Part shown: piece after piece, positions 47,081 to 59,972 of the stretch | Layout of the letters: every line of letters begins with the position of its first letter | How positions within the stretch are numbered: position 1 is the first letter of the stretch | Assembly (NCBI GenBank): GCA_028023455.1 | Contig: JAQFVV010000184.1 | Coordinates: 560,001-624,000 of the forward strand | Source of the DNA: Epiperipatus broadwayi | Taxonomy: Eukaryota > Onychophora > Udeonychophora > Euonychophora > Peripatidae | Direction of reading: 5' to 3' | Length of the DNA stretch: 64,000 bases | Notes under the pieces: generated by a model | The model's database searches: none | What the model was told of the DNA's origin: nothing | What the model saw: the letters and a program-made list of their open reading frames with translations, nothing else | Made by a program: the position numbers and the translations under genes

Positions 47081-49590
47081 TTATTATTAAAAATCAATAT
47101 TTTTTTTGGAAATAGAAATAATAATTTATGATTCAGAATTAATGGAACTTTAATGATCTACACTATAAAATTTTACATAATAATGAATTCACTATCATGA
47201 ACTTATTGTTTAGACAAAAACATTACATGGAATCCATTTAGACAAAAACATCACATGAAATTCATTTACACTCAAATCAATGATATCATAAAGATTATAC
47301 CGATGCTCATATTTTTAGAAAAATCATATATTAATAGATTTCAATGTTAAAAATATAATGATTTTTTTTAAAAAACATTTTAATCTATATTAAAAAATTT
47401 GTATGCATTCTTTAAAAGCAACTGCTATTCATATTAAGATTAAAAAACTATTAAGCACACGATACTATAAATTGTTCAAGTTACTTATGAATATAATTAT
47501 CTTAAGAAATATATAATAGATGCAGGTGAGATTATTGTTGGTTTGACTAAAAGAAAAATCCTGATTGATTTTCTTGACAATAATTGCATTAGTAGCTACA
47601 TAATTTTAAAAATATGGTATCCACTGATTATTTGAATGTGAAATTAATGAGAAGTTTCACAAGTATTTAAAAATTTTAAATCAGAAATTTGATGATTGAT
47701 AAGAAGGCTTAAGTATGATCAAAGAATTAAAATCACAAAGATTTGATCATTCTTTGATTATAGTACCTTGATATCATTTTTGATGCATTAAAAATAATAT
47801 ATAGAGCTAAAAAATGATAGCCCAATTCTATTAAACCAATTTATGGCATACTTTTATAAGATGATATTTTGGACAAATCAATAAAAATATTTTGATTATT
47901 CTTTGAATGAATTCAGATAACAATACTTAGTGATTCATTTTTTTCTGTCCTTCGGATTTCTACTGGTTAAGATAAAATTTTTGTAATCTTAAAAAATATA
48001 AAAATTATTATTATTGTTGAGGAATCCTAAAAAAAATTGATATATGGTAACATTGACTTCAAAACTATTGGAATATTGTCATGAACATTATTGACTATCG
48101 ATTTTTTATCTCTATTATTAACTGATGGATTTTATTCTGTATGTTTACATTAATTGACTATTTTTCTTATTTTATTCTTTATATGTTTATTGTATATTTG
48201 ATTATATATCATTGTCTTAGTTGTATGAAACTTATAAATTTTTTCAGTTCAATAAGGTTTAAAGTTTTTGTTTTTTTTCTTCAGATAATTAGTAATTAGA
48301 CAATAATATTCACCCATACAATTATTGGTTGTCAGTATATATTCAATTATTCTCAGCTCTGGGATAAAAAACCTTAAACACTTACTACTCAGTAACCAAC
48401 TAATAATGCCATCACCTTCCCTATTCGTATATGAAGGTAAATTGAAGAGTGTTTTTTCCTTGCAATGGGTTATTTAATGTTTATTTACCTAATTTATGTT
48501 TTATAAATAATATAAATCTTAAAAAAAAAAAACCAGAGAAATCAAAAATTAAAATTTGGATGATAAATGGTTATCTGATTTATATTATAAAAATAATTAT
48601 AATAAATATTCAAATGTCAAAAGTTGTGTGATAAATAGACTTGAGATCATTATGGGTTTTTGTTCATTGTCTAAAATGGGGTGATGGTCATACTCACTAC
48701 TTTCAGAAAAGTAAAGTTTTTGTTTTTTACTCTTCATTTAAAACCTTTAATATATAATGGCGCCATTAATCTTTCCACTTCAAATGCCTAAGTTGTTTCA
48801 GCGTGATCCTAGTTAAACTTTCTATTAAATCCTCTTAAAGTCATAACAATATGTTGCTGTCTTTTTTTATAAAAATATAAAAAGGGCAAACTAAAAAAAA
48901 TTCAAGGATAAAATATTTGATAAAATGTAAATCGATATAAAATTAAATGTATATGTAAATTTTATAATAAATATTACAGCCCAAAGTGGGAATTTTTCAA
49001 ACAGAATGTCAATCCTAGCTTAGGTGACTTAATGCAATTGGGAGAATAGAAAACATAAAATCTGAAGGCATCTAGATCAATTCTCAACTAAGAAAAGTAA
49101 AAAAAAAAAAAGCCTGGTCACTTGAACGAAGCTATTGTGCTCATCTTCTATTCAGGTGTGTAAATGTCATATGACCTTCTAAGCGACTAACTCTATGATT
49201 ATTATTTTATTAGTACCAATCTTTATATTTATTAGTGATAAATCATTTGGCAGCACTAGCTAAACAAAAAAAAATAATAAATGGGTTTTATTCGTTTATT
49301 TAAATGTCAACATGTTTAATATAACGATTTTTTTTTTCAATAAAGTTTCTCTATTTTAGATCATAAATAGTTCAATCTAAACTAAGAAATAATTTATGTC
49401 AATCTAGAATTGTTGTTTGTTTTTAAAAAACAAAAACCAAATATTGTTAACCCTTATTATACTCTATAATAGTTTAGTATGATGGTATGTGATTGAATCA
49501 AAAATATAAGTTTCCTATTAATTCTCAAGTGAGTGAAGTAAAAAAAAAATCATATAATTACTAATAACACTTATTGTAACAAATCAATAG
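47081..49590. other. AT-rich stretch without a gene
   Basis: Nothing recognised apart from short local duplications (for example TTTAGACAAAAACAT at 47210-47225 and 47238-47252). Confidence 0.5.
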
Positions 49591-49604
49591 TTAAAGGGAT
49601 GTTT

Positions 49605-49740
49605 TGCATACGGTAGTAGAAGTGGACTTTGTAGCTCAAGATCCATGGATCATGATTTTAAATTTATTAACTCTAGTGTTTGAACTTATAAACTTTCCAG
49701 CAATAAACATTTGACTGTTATTAATAAAAAAAAAAGAAAT
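49605..49740 (+). repeat. tRNA-derived SINE, decayed
   Basis: CGGTAGTAGAAGTGGACTTT resembles an A-box and TGGATCATGATTTTA a B-box, followed by GTGTTTGAACTTATAAACTT, TCCAGCAATAAACATTTGA and an A-rich end. The order matches the other family members. Confidence 0.55.
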
Positions 49741-50428
49741 TAAATTCATCAGTACTGATTATCCATTAAAACCAAAAAGGAAATTGGTAGGGCAAGATGT
49801 GGGTGAATAAGTTTGTATATTATTGGAAAAAAATAAAGTAAAACAGGAAACACATAATAAATAAAATGTACCTACTTTAATATAAAAAAAATGCCATTAA
49901 ATAGATCAATCGACATGTAAAACTTTTTTATATATATATAATCTCTACTAATATGGATATACATGCTTCATTGTTTTATCAATACCCTGAAATCAACAGA
50001 AAAGAAATCTATGATTTTAGCTGTTTGCACTTTTTTTTTTCAACTTCTTCATTATCAGCCTATGAAGACAAATGTAGGACTATTGGTCATTAATTTCACC
50101 ACCAAAACCATCCATTAAAAACACATTTGGTAATTGATAAACAATATATAACATATTATTTCTAAGCCAATAAATATCACATGATTACTATTTCTTATGA
50201 AATACATATAGAGAGTTTTGCCTGTGTTAATAACATTATTTCTGTTGTAGCAGCTCTATTTAAATTTGTAACATATATGCAAAGATTCCCTCATATTAAT
50301 ACAAACATTTTAAATGGCATTAACTTTAAAAGCTGAAACTTATTACTGACATTTAACAAATGATTCTTTTAAACATTTTACCATTTTAGAAACATGATTA
50401 AATGCTAATAAATTACTATTGTTTATAT

Positions 50429-50432
50429 ATAT
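50429..50432 (+). repeat. target-site duplication, left (ATAT)
   Basis: ATAT precedes the 5' LTR and ATAT (57372-57375) follows the 3' LTR. Four bases is the usual size for Ty3-type elements, but the left flank is a TA run, so chance agreement is possible. Confidence 0.5.
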
Positions 50433-52250
50433 TGTGATGAGCGCACATACTGTGGTCACACATGTACCTACAAAACATCCACAAATTAGAAATGTTAGGG
50501 TTGGAAAGAAAGAAAGAAATAAATAAGAAAGAAAAAACGAGCTTGGAAATTAACAAAACCAAGAAATGTTGAAAATTAGCAAAACAAACAGAAAGAGAGG
50601 GAACTAGAGTTAACAAGATCATTATCTTTTGCTAGTCAAAGTCCGAATTTTGATAAAAGTAAATATTAAATTATAATACTACCAGCATACGGTAGGAAAG
50701 TTAAAGCAGTAAAGAAACATAAATAAAGCATGTAGTAAAATATGATTTAGGAAAAGTAAAGTTTAAAAAAAAAAGGAAAAAGAAAAAACTTCGATAGCGT
50801 GGAAAGAAAAACCTAGAAAATTAATATGTTCAAAAAGATAAGAATCTGGGCTTCAAAATACACATTTGACGATAAACGAAATGCGGGTTTTATGGGGTAG
50901 AGTTAAAGCAAGAATTAGATAAAAAATAAATGATTATTAAAATTTAAATCAGAAATAAAGAAAAACATGCATTAAAATTTGTGTAAGTAATCAAAGAAAA
51001 ATAAGGAAATAAATAAAATGTACATAGTGCTATAAAATCATATAGAATAAAGTTACATATGGCTGAAGGCATAGCATGGGAGGTGTCAACAACAGGTGGA
51101 AACAAAGAATCTAAAGGACAAAGACCATTGGAATGTTTTAATTAAAAAAAAGAAAAAGAAAAAATTAGGTGGAGAGCTAAGGAGATAAAAGGAGAGATTA
51201 GAGCTTGAGACTTCGAGTCGACAAGGTGAAAAAATCGCGGCTCCAAGAATCAGCCGATATAGCTAACCAACATGACTTTTACCGTCGATATCTCACATAG
51301 TATGACCGGCTAAGGCCATCATGATCGTGGTCAATCCGGACTTCTGTACCAATGGTTCTGCAATAATGTAACAGCTACGGTAGTAATGCCTGCCTATGGA
51401 CTTCTGTAGTGGCCCGACCTCTGATGCCTCGTCCTCCATGCCTTATTAACCAAGAAGCTACATCCTGCCAAATATAATCTATGACCATCCCTCCTAAAGA
51501 AGTGGATAATCCACATGACGGTCGACAACACGTCGGAATGAACTCAAAGACTAAACCCTAGGTAACTTAAATATTATTTTATATATCGTCAAATGTGCAC
51601 ATAAATTCCATAGACAATGGCCAAATGCCTTTCATGAATGGTAATGACATTCTTTTGATAGACAGCTAGGCTAACGAGTTATAAATGTGACAGCATTTAT
51701 AATGATTTCAAGTATTTATTTATAAGAATTTCAAGTATTTATTTCCTTATAGCACTATAGAATATAATATGTTTAATTTTTATGTTAATGTTTCTTATAT
51801 CTTTTATTATCAAATTATTTGGTAGTATTAAAAATATATTAATTTATTTAAATCTGTCTTGTCTCGTTCTTCGCCACTCCACAAAATAGTCTAATACTAG
51901 GAGGATAGAAATATTATTTCATTTTTTTTTTGGCATTCTTTTAGTTATGAAATTAACACATGAAACGTTGAGGGCGCAGGGTTTTATCCTGTAAAATTTA
52001 TAAATTAGCCAAGCGCTGTAACTGTAATATCTTACAGCAGTCGGGAGAAAGTTGATCGGGAAAAATAATCTGGAGGTTATATCCATATAGCGTACAGATT
52101 CGGTCAAGTACGGAAATCGGCTCGTCTGTTTCCGTATTTCTCTCTGCTTGAGGTAGCGGAAGGTGGACGATTTTGAATAATAAGAATTCCCCATTACATA
52201 TATAAGTGAAAGGGAAGTTGGAGCTTTTCGATCGTCCCGTGCCCGTTACA
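50433..52250 (+). repeat. 5' LTR (1818 bp)
   Basis: Begins TGTGATGAGCG and ends CCCGTTACA. It has a locally GC- and CpG-richer part (about 51195-51545) including TCGAGTCGACAAGG and CCGATATAGC. Short minus-strand frames near its end (51919-52418) are repeated in the 3' LTR (57034-57385) and are not thought to be genes. An alternative start at 50428 is possible because the 3' copy may begin TGTAATGTGATG. Confidence 0.85.
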
Positions 52251-52255
52251 TATTT

Positions 52256-52273
52256 TGGGGGCCAGTCCGGGAT
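52256..52273 (+). promoter_or_regulatory. primer-binding site, proline tRNA type
   Basis: TGGGGGCCAGTCCGGGAT lies five bases after the 5' LTR. It differs by two bases from the TGGGGGCTCGTCCGGGAT site complementary to the 3' end of proline tRNA, as known from murine leukaemia virus. It marks where minus-strand DNA synthesis starts. Confidence 0.8.
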
Positions 52274-53221
52274 TTGAAACTTCTGCCCAATTAACAATCA
52301 CGTGTTGAATAGTTATATAATATAATAAATATTTTCTAAAATAAAAATTGGATAATATATGTGTTTTCAAACATATAAATTTAGCGTTGCAAGTTAAAGT
52401 GGCGAAAAGTGAAGGCAAAGGGGATAAGTTTTTTTTTATAATACTCCATACGAGCGTTTCACGTCAAATGTGTACAAAGAGTAGCGAGGGGAAAATTTTT
52501 TTTTTAGTATCATGAAAGTTATTGAAATGAATAGTGAAGGATAATTTCAGATAATAATTAGTCAAGTTATAACGAACAAAGAAATTATAATGTCAAATGA
52601 TTACCGCCATGTAATATAAGTCGTGTTGAAAAAAAAAAAAAAAAGATATACGTATGATTTTAAGATAGTGAAAGGAATATAATTTACAAAAAACGTTTTA
52701 TGTGTAACGAGGGAGATTATCCCAGTGAAGAAATATATGTGTATGATTTTATTCTAAAATGACCGTAAAATAAGGGGAGTTTATAACGAAATATTAGAAA
52801 TATATATGTCATAAGTACATGCGTCTGGAAACACAGTCAAAATGAATTTCTTTAGATATATCGATATAGTAGTGAGTTAAAATTTTAAAATATATATATA
52901 TATATAAACGTGCAGCATTGAATTAATTAAAGTGAGTCAGAGGTAGATGAGTAGGGAAAAATGAGGACAATCATCAAGGTGGACGGGCAGTTGGGCAAAT
53001 CTAGGGCAGGCAGACAAGAAGAGGAACCGGAGTACAAATGTTTGGATTGGCTAGCGATCTAAATGCTAACTGATAAATCACAAATATTAAATCGTTAATC
53101 AAAGTAAAAGGAAAGCAGAGAATCAATAGAAAAAAAAAATTTTTGTTATATAAATATAGCCAGAAGAGTTTAGTAAAACAATATTAAAAACGTAGATTAA
53201 GGGTTAAAGAACATTATATTT

Positions 53222-54440
53222 ATGCATACGAGATCCCAAGATAAAATGGACGTTCAAGGAAAGGCAGTGAGAGAAGGGAATGAAGATAAAGAGATGAAAG
53301 CACTGGGTAAAATAAGCAATAATGATATCATGGATGTGCTAAGGCAAATGAGAATTGATCAACAGCAATTCATGGAAGAATACATGAACAGACAGGAGAG
53401 AAGAATAGAAGAATGGATGATCAAGGTCGAAATTGATAGCCAGAAAAGAATGGCTGCATTCAAGGAAGAAGTAAAAAATGAGATCATCCAGCAATCAAAG
53501 TCTAATGATACATGGGCTGGATTTCACCCAGAGATGGGGATGGAGGAACAAAGGAGAATAGGGCCATGTGGATATGCAAAATCTGAAACGGTTGAGGAGA
53601 GAGTTAGAGAATTAGGAGAGTGTGATTGGGAAAAGGATATAGGACATCCAGAAAGGGAGATAAGACCGTTAGATGAAGAGACAGATGTAGTTAGAGATAA
53701 GAGTCAAAGAGTGATGATGAGCGTGCAGGAGCGTTTAGGTCAAGTGGCAAAAGTAATAGCCAGTTTGTGTAAAGAGTACAGCCAATAGCAGCATTGATGC
53801 CAATATAGAGGGCCGAGAACCAAGAACTAATGGAGAAGACAGAATCAGAGAATCTGGAGATTACATGGACTATCCTGTGGGCTTCCACCACTTCCTGAAG
53901 GTACAAGTTTTCAATGGTAACCCTGGAGAAAGCCCGATGGAACACTTGAGCAGCCTGGAACGGTACTTCCAATTTAGTAGAGTAAGTGAAGAAGCCAAGA
54001 TAGCAGTCGCTTGCAGCCATCTGCAGGGCGAGTCTCAAGTCTGGAGGAATTCGCTATTCCAGAAGCCCATTACATTTGCAGCATACCAGAGAATGTTGAA
54101 GAGCAGTTATTGGAGTGAGGAGCTCCAGGAGCATACGTTGCATCAAATAAAACAGCACAAATGGTGACCGGAGGAATCATTCGTAACATTCTTCCGTCGA
54201 CAGGTGGCTAGATTACGACTAATAACGGCAAACCCGTTATTGGAGATGCAAATACTCCGTATAATTAGGTCCGGGTTTCCGAAGGACATTGAACGTACTC
54301 TCATCAGTACAGAGAGGAAAACGGTGGACCAGGTGGCGGAGATGCTGAGTGTGCTGGACACCACTAGGGACAACCAACAGAATGATGAATCGCCATCTGA
54401 ACCATGTGTAAAAGAAGCACCTAGAATAAGAAATGACTAG
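53222..54440 (+). pseudogene. Ty3-type gag with one frameshift and one internal stop
   Basis: The N-terminal 188 codons (53222-53788) are charged and helix-rich (RQERRIEEWMIKVE, KRMAAFKEEVKNEI), likely coiled coil. The capsid-like part lies in another frame from about 53763: FLKVQVFNG, SSLERYFQFSRVSEEAK, AVACSHLQGESQVWRNSLF, YWSEELQEH. It is cut by TGA at 54165-54167 and resumes to VDQVAEMLSVLD, ending at 54440. An Arg-rich stretch follows (REWNPRRQGNG). It aligns block by block with the gag at 27256-28655. No zinc knuckle is visible. Gag breakage with nearly intact LTRs suggests mobilisation in trans or decay soon after insertion. Confidence 0.75.
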
Positions 54441-55541
54441 GATCCTGGGGAAAGATGTTGGCAAGAAGAACAAGGATATTCTAGGGAATGGAACCCGAGG
54501 AGGCAAGGAAACGGATGACAGAGAGAGGAGACAGAATATAAGCATCCATATGACATGACAGTGAGTCATGGACCTCGAGAGCAACATCCGCATCCCAGAG
54601 GAGGAAGAGGTGATATCAACAGAGGAAGACAACCACCAGATAAAATGTAAGAGCGGTCCCAAAATAAAAAAAATAAAAAAAGGGGGGACTAGATGATGAC
54701 AAATTCAGAAATGGACATGGACCTCGAATCATGGAGAACGGATGGGCATACGGAAACTAATGATAAAGAAACGACGAGCCAATAGATGGCCAAACAGTAT
54801 GAAGGACTTTAGGATAAAATGATAAAGGATAAATTAATTGGAAGGATGGGGTCATAGATTGAGGTTGAGGGAAAGTAGGCTTAGATATTTGTAGCTTGAT
54901 CTTATTAGCAGTACTTGGTTTTGCCTTCTTCTTTGCCATGCTTGTGTGTTCTGCGGTGCATCAAGTATTATCACTCAGAGAACACAGGGACAGAGATCCC
55001 AGTATTACAATGACTCACTGGATTAATATTTCCAGTTAGATATTAAGCACATATATCGTGAGTCAATGGTCCAGAGACCAATCTATGGGGAAAGAACCCT
55101 TTTTGTATGAATATAGAGCTTTCAGAAATACACTGGGCTCACGAATGAGCTGGACGGAAAGATGCCAGTCTCCCAAGCCACTTCAATAATAGTGTCTGGA
55201 GTTGGCACTTAGAGGTGCCTTATTGCAGAAATGTGATGTATGAACAGGTTTAATCGGGTCACAGAGATATCCTGTGGATTCGAACCTGTAGATACGAGTA
55301 GCGGCAGAAATTAAACGCATGCATGGTAATGTTAGGATTAAATTGGTTTGGCTATACTGCTTGGTTCATCAAAGAAAGGGATATAATTTACCTGGTCACC
55401 TCTCTATAGATTAACCTCATCGCTACATCATAGTAGCAATAATGGAAAAAAAAAAAAAAGAGTTCGAACAATAATAGTTGGGAGCACTTAGCTTTCCATG
55501 CATAAGGTTAAAATTTTTTTTTTGTGCAGAAAAAAAATTTT
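54441..55541. other. internal region of the LTR element without recognisable pol
   Basis: I looked in all frames for protease (D-S/T-G), RT (YVDD or similar), and integrase motifs and saw none. The short minus-strand frame at 54757-54939 has no family motif. A second poly-A/poly-G tract (AAAAAAAGGGGGG) at about 54674-54687 resembles a polypurine tract. Confidence 0.5.
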
Positions 55542-55550
55542 AAAGGGGGG
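55542..55550 (+). promoter_or_regulatory. polypurine tract
   Basis: AAAGGGGGG (then AACAG) lies just before the 3' LTR, the position of the plus-strand primer. Polypurine tracts normally touch the LTR; here the LTR start is either at 55561 (TGTGATG) or at 55556 (TGTAATGTGATG), and the tract favours 55556. Confidence 0.65.
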
Positions 55551-55560
55551 AACAGTGTAA

Positions 55561-57371
55561 TGTGATGAGCGCACATACTGTGGTCACACATGTACCTACA
55601 AAACATCCACAAATTAGAAATGTTAGGGTTGGAAAGAAAGAAATAAATAAGAAAGAAAAAACGAGCTTGGAAATTAACAAAACCAAGAAATGTTGAAAAT
55701 TAGCAAAACAAAGAGAAAGAGAGGGAACTAGAGTTAACAAGATCGTTATCTTTTGCTAGTCAAAGTCCGAATTTTGATAAAAGTAAATATTAAATTATAA
55801 TACTACCAGCATACGGTAGGAAAGTTAAAGCAGTAAAGAAACATAAATAAAACATGTAGTAAAATATGATTTAGGAAAAGTAAAGTTTAAAAAAAAAAGG
55901 AAAAAGAAAAAACTTCGATAGCGCAGAAAGAAAAACCTAGAAAATTAATATGTTCGAAAAGATAAGAATCTGGGCTTCAAAGTACACATTTGACGATAAA
56001 CGAAATGCGGGTTTTATGGGGTAGAGTTAAAGCAAGAATTAGATAAAAAATAAATGATTATTAAAATTCAAATCAGAAATAAAGAAAAACATGCATTAAA
56101 ATTTGTGTAAGTAATCAAAGAAAAATAAGGAAATAAATAAAATGTATGTAGTGCTATAAAATCATATAGAATAAAGTTACATATGGCCGAAGGCATAGCA
56201 TGGGAGGTGTCAACAACAGGTGGAAACAAAGAATCTAAAGGACAAAGACCATTGGAATGTTTTAATTAAAAAAAGAAAAAAAAAGAAAAAATTAGGTGGA
56301 GAGCTAAGGAGATAAAAGGAGAGATTAGAGCTTGAGACTTCGAGTCGACAAGGTGAAAAAATCGCGGCTCCAAGAATCAGCCGATATAGCTAACCAACAT
56401 GACTTTTACCGTCGATATCTCACATAGTATGACCGGCTAAGGCCATCATGATCGCGGTCAATCCGGACTTCTGTACCAATGGTTCTGCAATAATGTAACA
56501 GCTACGGTAGTAACGCCTGCCTATGGACTTCTGTAGTGGCCCGACCTGTGATGCCTCGTCCTCCATGCCTTATTAACCAAGAAGCTACATCCCACCAAAT
56601 ATAATCTACAACCGTCCCTCCTAAAGAAGTGGATAATCCATGTGACGGTCGACAACACGGCGGAATGAACTCAAAGACTAAACCCTAGGTAACTTAAATA
56701 TTATTTTATATATCGTCAAATGTGCACATAAATTCCATAGACAATGGCCAAATGCCTTTCATGAATGGTAATGACATTCTTTTGATAGACAGCTAGCTAA
56801 CGAGTTATAAATGTGACAGCATTTATAATGATTTCAAGTATTTATTTATAAGAATTTCAAGTATTTATTTCCTTATAGCACTATAGAATATAATATGTTT
56901 AATTTTTATGTTAATGTTATCTTTTATTATCAAATTATTTGGTAGTATTAAAAATATATTAATTTATTTAAATCTGTCTTGTCTCGTTCTTTGCCACTCC
57001 ACAAAATAGTCTAATACTAGGAGGGTAGAAATATTATTTCATTTTTTTTTTTGGCATTCTTTTAGTTATGAAATTAACACGTGAAACGTTGAGGGCGCAG
57101 GGTTTTATCCTGTAAAATTTATAAATTAGCCAAGCGCTGTAACTGTAATATCTTACAGCAGTCGGGAGAAAGTTGATCGAGAAAAATAATCTGGAGGTTA
57201 TATCCGTATAGTGTACAGATTCGGTCAAGTACGGAAATCGGCTCGTCTGTTTCCATATTTCTCTCTGCTTGAGGTAGCGGAAGGTGGACGATTTTGAATA
57301 ATAAGAATTCCCCATTACATATATAAGTGAAAGGGAAGTTGGAGCTTTTCGATCGTCCCGTGCCCGTTACA
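55561..57371 (+). repeat. 3' LTR (1811 bp)
   Basis: Near-identical direct copy of 50433-52250. Indels include loss of a GAAA unit near 55640 and of about five bases near 56918. Short open frames inside are shared with the 5' LTR. Confidence 0.85.
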
Positions 57372-57375
57372 ATAT

Positions 57376-57500
57376 CAATAAACAAATAATTGAATAGTAT
57401 ATTACTCAGTAATTCATAAGAAGTCCAAGCACTGGAAGTAACCGAGGTGGAACCATAGACTTTGAGATCTATAATCCACTATTCTACAACATGTAGATTA
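57376..57500 (-). repeat. SINE copy with shared 3' tail (minus strand)
   Basis: On the minus strand ATGTTGTAGAATAGTGGATT leads to GGTTCCACCTCGGTTA and then the tail CAGTGCTTGGACTTCTTATG. It follows directly after the LTR element, and a second copy lies head-on at 57510-57620. Confidence 0.6.
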
Positions 57501-57504
57501 AAAA

Positions 57505-57620
57505 AATAATCAAATGATTTACTGTCTAGGACTTCATAAAAAATTTGAGCATCAGAAAAACAGAGTTAAAACTATGATTCATGACTTTTCAGCTCCAAAA
57601 TCCATCATTCTACCACTACA
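57505..57620 (-). repeat. tRNA-derived SINE with shared 3' tail (minus strand)
   Basis: On the minus strand TGTAGTGGTAGAATGATGGA is a clear A-box region and ATAGTTTTAACTCTG a decayed B-box. The tail CTGATGCTCAAATTTTTTAT, GAAGTCCTAG, AAATCATTTGATTATTTTTT follows. The 78-codon plus-strand frame at 57514-57750 overlaps it and is not a gene. Confidence 0.65.
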
Positions 57621-58039
57621 TCAAATTCTGCAGGGCTTTAAATTGATATTTTTTGTTTGGCTAAAAAAAATGTATATCAATAATTTTTATTTCTTGATTA
57701 TATGTCCTGCATTATTTAATAACAATTGTTGCATACTATTTAATGCATAAGTTAATAAAGTTTTGTCATATTAGTGTAAAATGTAAAATATTCTTTAAAT
57801 ATTGGATTTTAAGGCAATAAATAACCTCTACAAGGGAAAAAAAGGCATTACTCATTACATTTGCCAATATCTAGGTGGTAAGTGTTTGAATATTTTTTTT
57901 CATTTTTGTTTTATTACCTAATTAAAAATATCTAGATATCCATTTTCTGATCAATGTTGGGATGTTTGCTGATTGGCCATGAATTAGCTACCTGAGGGAA
58001 AAAAACGATATCTCGCTGAAATCTAGAAAAAAAATCCAA

Positions 58040-58110
58040 AATTTTACACAACCTGGATTTGAACCCAGATAGAAGATATAATACCATTATACCATAAACT
58101 TTGTTTACAT
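58040..58110 (-). repeat. tRNA-like sequence (SINE head or tRNA pseudogene)
   Basis: On the minus strand TATGGTATAATGGTATTATA gives an A-box-like part, and CTGGGTTCAAATCCAGG a perfect 5-bp T-arm with the loop TTCAAAT. The anticodon stem is unclear and an acceptor stem is not evident, so a working tRNA is unlikely. Confidence 0.5.
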
Positions 58111-58114
58111 GTTT

Positions 58115-59970
58115 GTGTAAATAAATTTATATCAATAATTTAGAACATGAGTTTATTTTTGGAGATTCCTCATCCTGTAAATTTTAATTAAGAAATTATT
58201 ATATTTTTAAAAATATTATCACATGTCAAAATTTAAATAAATAACAAAATATCTTTTTTTTTAAAAAAAAAAGCTTGTTTACAAAAATAATGAAAGATTC
58301 ACACATAAACTATATATACACGTATGTATTTTGTTAACTTGGTTCTTTTACTGGTACCAAGCCAATTATATGAATTGTCTAATTCTTTACTGAATAAATA
58401 CAAACACCAGATTGGAAATACAATGTTTGTAGATTTTCCCAATCTCAATTGATTTTTAGCTTTTAGTTTTCATTCAGAAAGAGGCTTTTGCTAAAACAAA
58501 TATTGTAACTGGCCAATCCACCAGTTAAATATTCTACACGGTTACTGGAACAATTTAACGAACTAAATAAAACATTCAAACCTTCTAACGTTTAAAATCC
58601 AGACAACTATTCTTTTAAGCTATATAGATCAAAAATGGTTTAGAATTTTGCATATTTTAGAGAACTAAGTTAACCTGTAAATGATAGAGAATCAAATAAA
58701 TGGCATAAAGATTCACTCATGGGTGTGTGTATATATACTTATAAAAAGTGACCCCCCCCCCTTTAATTTACTGTCTAAATTCTTGCGGTAAATGTATGGC
58801 TTAAAAAAGCTAAAACAAAAATTCATTTAAATAACACTATATAGATTCACTGCTGACAGGAAAGTGATAGATAATCTATTTTTATATAAAGTAGCTAAAC
58901 TTTTGGTGTTTGGGATTTATTCTTAAGTAAATAATAGAATAAAATACAATATTATGTGATTACTATAATAGCATGGTTTTAAAAGAAAAATTTTATACAA
59001 AAAAATAAAAGTGAATGTATACAAATATGTATTTGTGACAAAAACATGTCCACACCTAAATGCAAGTAATCTTTAAAAAATTCTATGTGTACATAACCAA
59101 TCAAATCAGTTCACGTTGCTCCTAAATTGCAATTCATAATCTCATAAGCTACTAAACCAGTGAAAAATACATGACTGTTTTCTCTCACTATATGTTTATT
59201 ATAAAAATCTTCATTCCTCATGTAAGATAGCAAAACAAACACTCAAATATTCTTAGTAGATAAACTTTATAAATACTATGTTTATGCAACAAATGGTTTT
59301 AACGCATGGACATAATATTTTTTCTTATGATAGTCACAGGATAGCCTTAATTTAATTAGATTATATTTATTAACTTGACAACTTTCATATTCATTAGAAA
59401 ATGTGCTTATTTATTTCTGAAAAGAGATAATAGTTCTGCTGCTTTACATGGCTGTTTTAATGTTATTACAAGAGGTATTGGCATAGGATTTTTTTTAAAA
59501 AAAGTAGTTTCCATGGGATTGTTTTTATTTATCTTTTAATTTTAAAAACAATCTGAAGAGGTCAATATGTTACAGACACCTCAGCCTAGATCTGAGGCTT
59601 TCTTCTATCATTTATGACAAAAAATATCCAGAGGAATTTACTTCGTTCTGGTCTAGCTTTCTTGCAAAATTTTGGGATTAAAAGAAATATGATTTTTTTG
59701 CTTGTTTATAAAATATTTTTCATTATTTTTACATACTAATAGGTTGATCATTATTTAAAACAAAAAGAAAAACACAAACTTTCAATTTATTCATTTATTT
59801 TTTATTTTTAGAAACAGAAGTTAATAAATTTGACCATAATATAAAAAAGTCCACAATGTCTATTACATCATTATCTGTCAGAATTCACATGGTATTAAAA
59901 TCATGATTATTGTAATTATTATAATGCAAATATCAGATTTTAAAGCAGAATTTGATAGATTTTATTATAC
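58115..59970. other. AT-rich stretch without a gene
   Basis: Nothing recognised; poly-C run at about 58752-58761. Confidence 0.5.
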
Positions 59971-59972
59971 AT

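Larger units (their letters stand above)
50433..57371 (+). mobile_element. LTR retrotransposon with 1.8-kb LTRs, gag only
   Basis: Two direct repeats of 1818 and 1811 bp (50433-52250, 55561-57371) start TGTGATGAGCG and end CCCGTTACA. They flank a 3310-bp internal region. A proline-tRNA-type primer-binding site lies at 52256-52273 and a polypurine tract at 55542-55550. Internally there is a gag (53222-54440) but no recognisable protease, reverse transcriptase, RNase H or integrase, and 3.3 kb would hardly hold a full gag-pol. By eye the LTRs differ by roughly 30 substitutions, mostly transitions, plus a few indels, so insertion is fairly recent. It is a non-autonomous element of the gag-only kind. 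Confidence 0.85.

Noticed and set aside
51919-52418. Overlapping minus-strand frames repeated in both LTRs (also 57034-57385)
   Set aside because: Conserved only because the LTRs are near-identical copies; three overlapping frames with no motif argue against coding.
58040-58110. Functional tRNA gene
   Set aside because: T-arm is perfect, but no closed acceptor stem or anticodon arm could be found; better called tRNA-like repeat.
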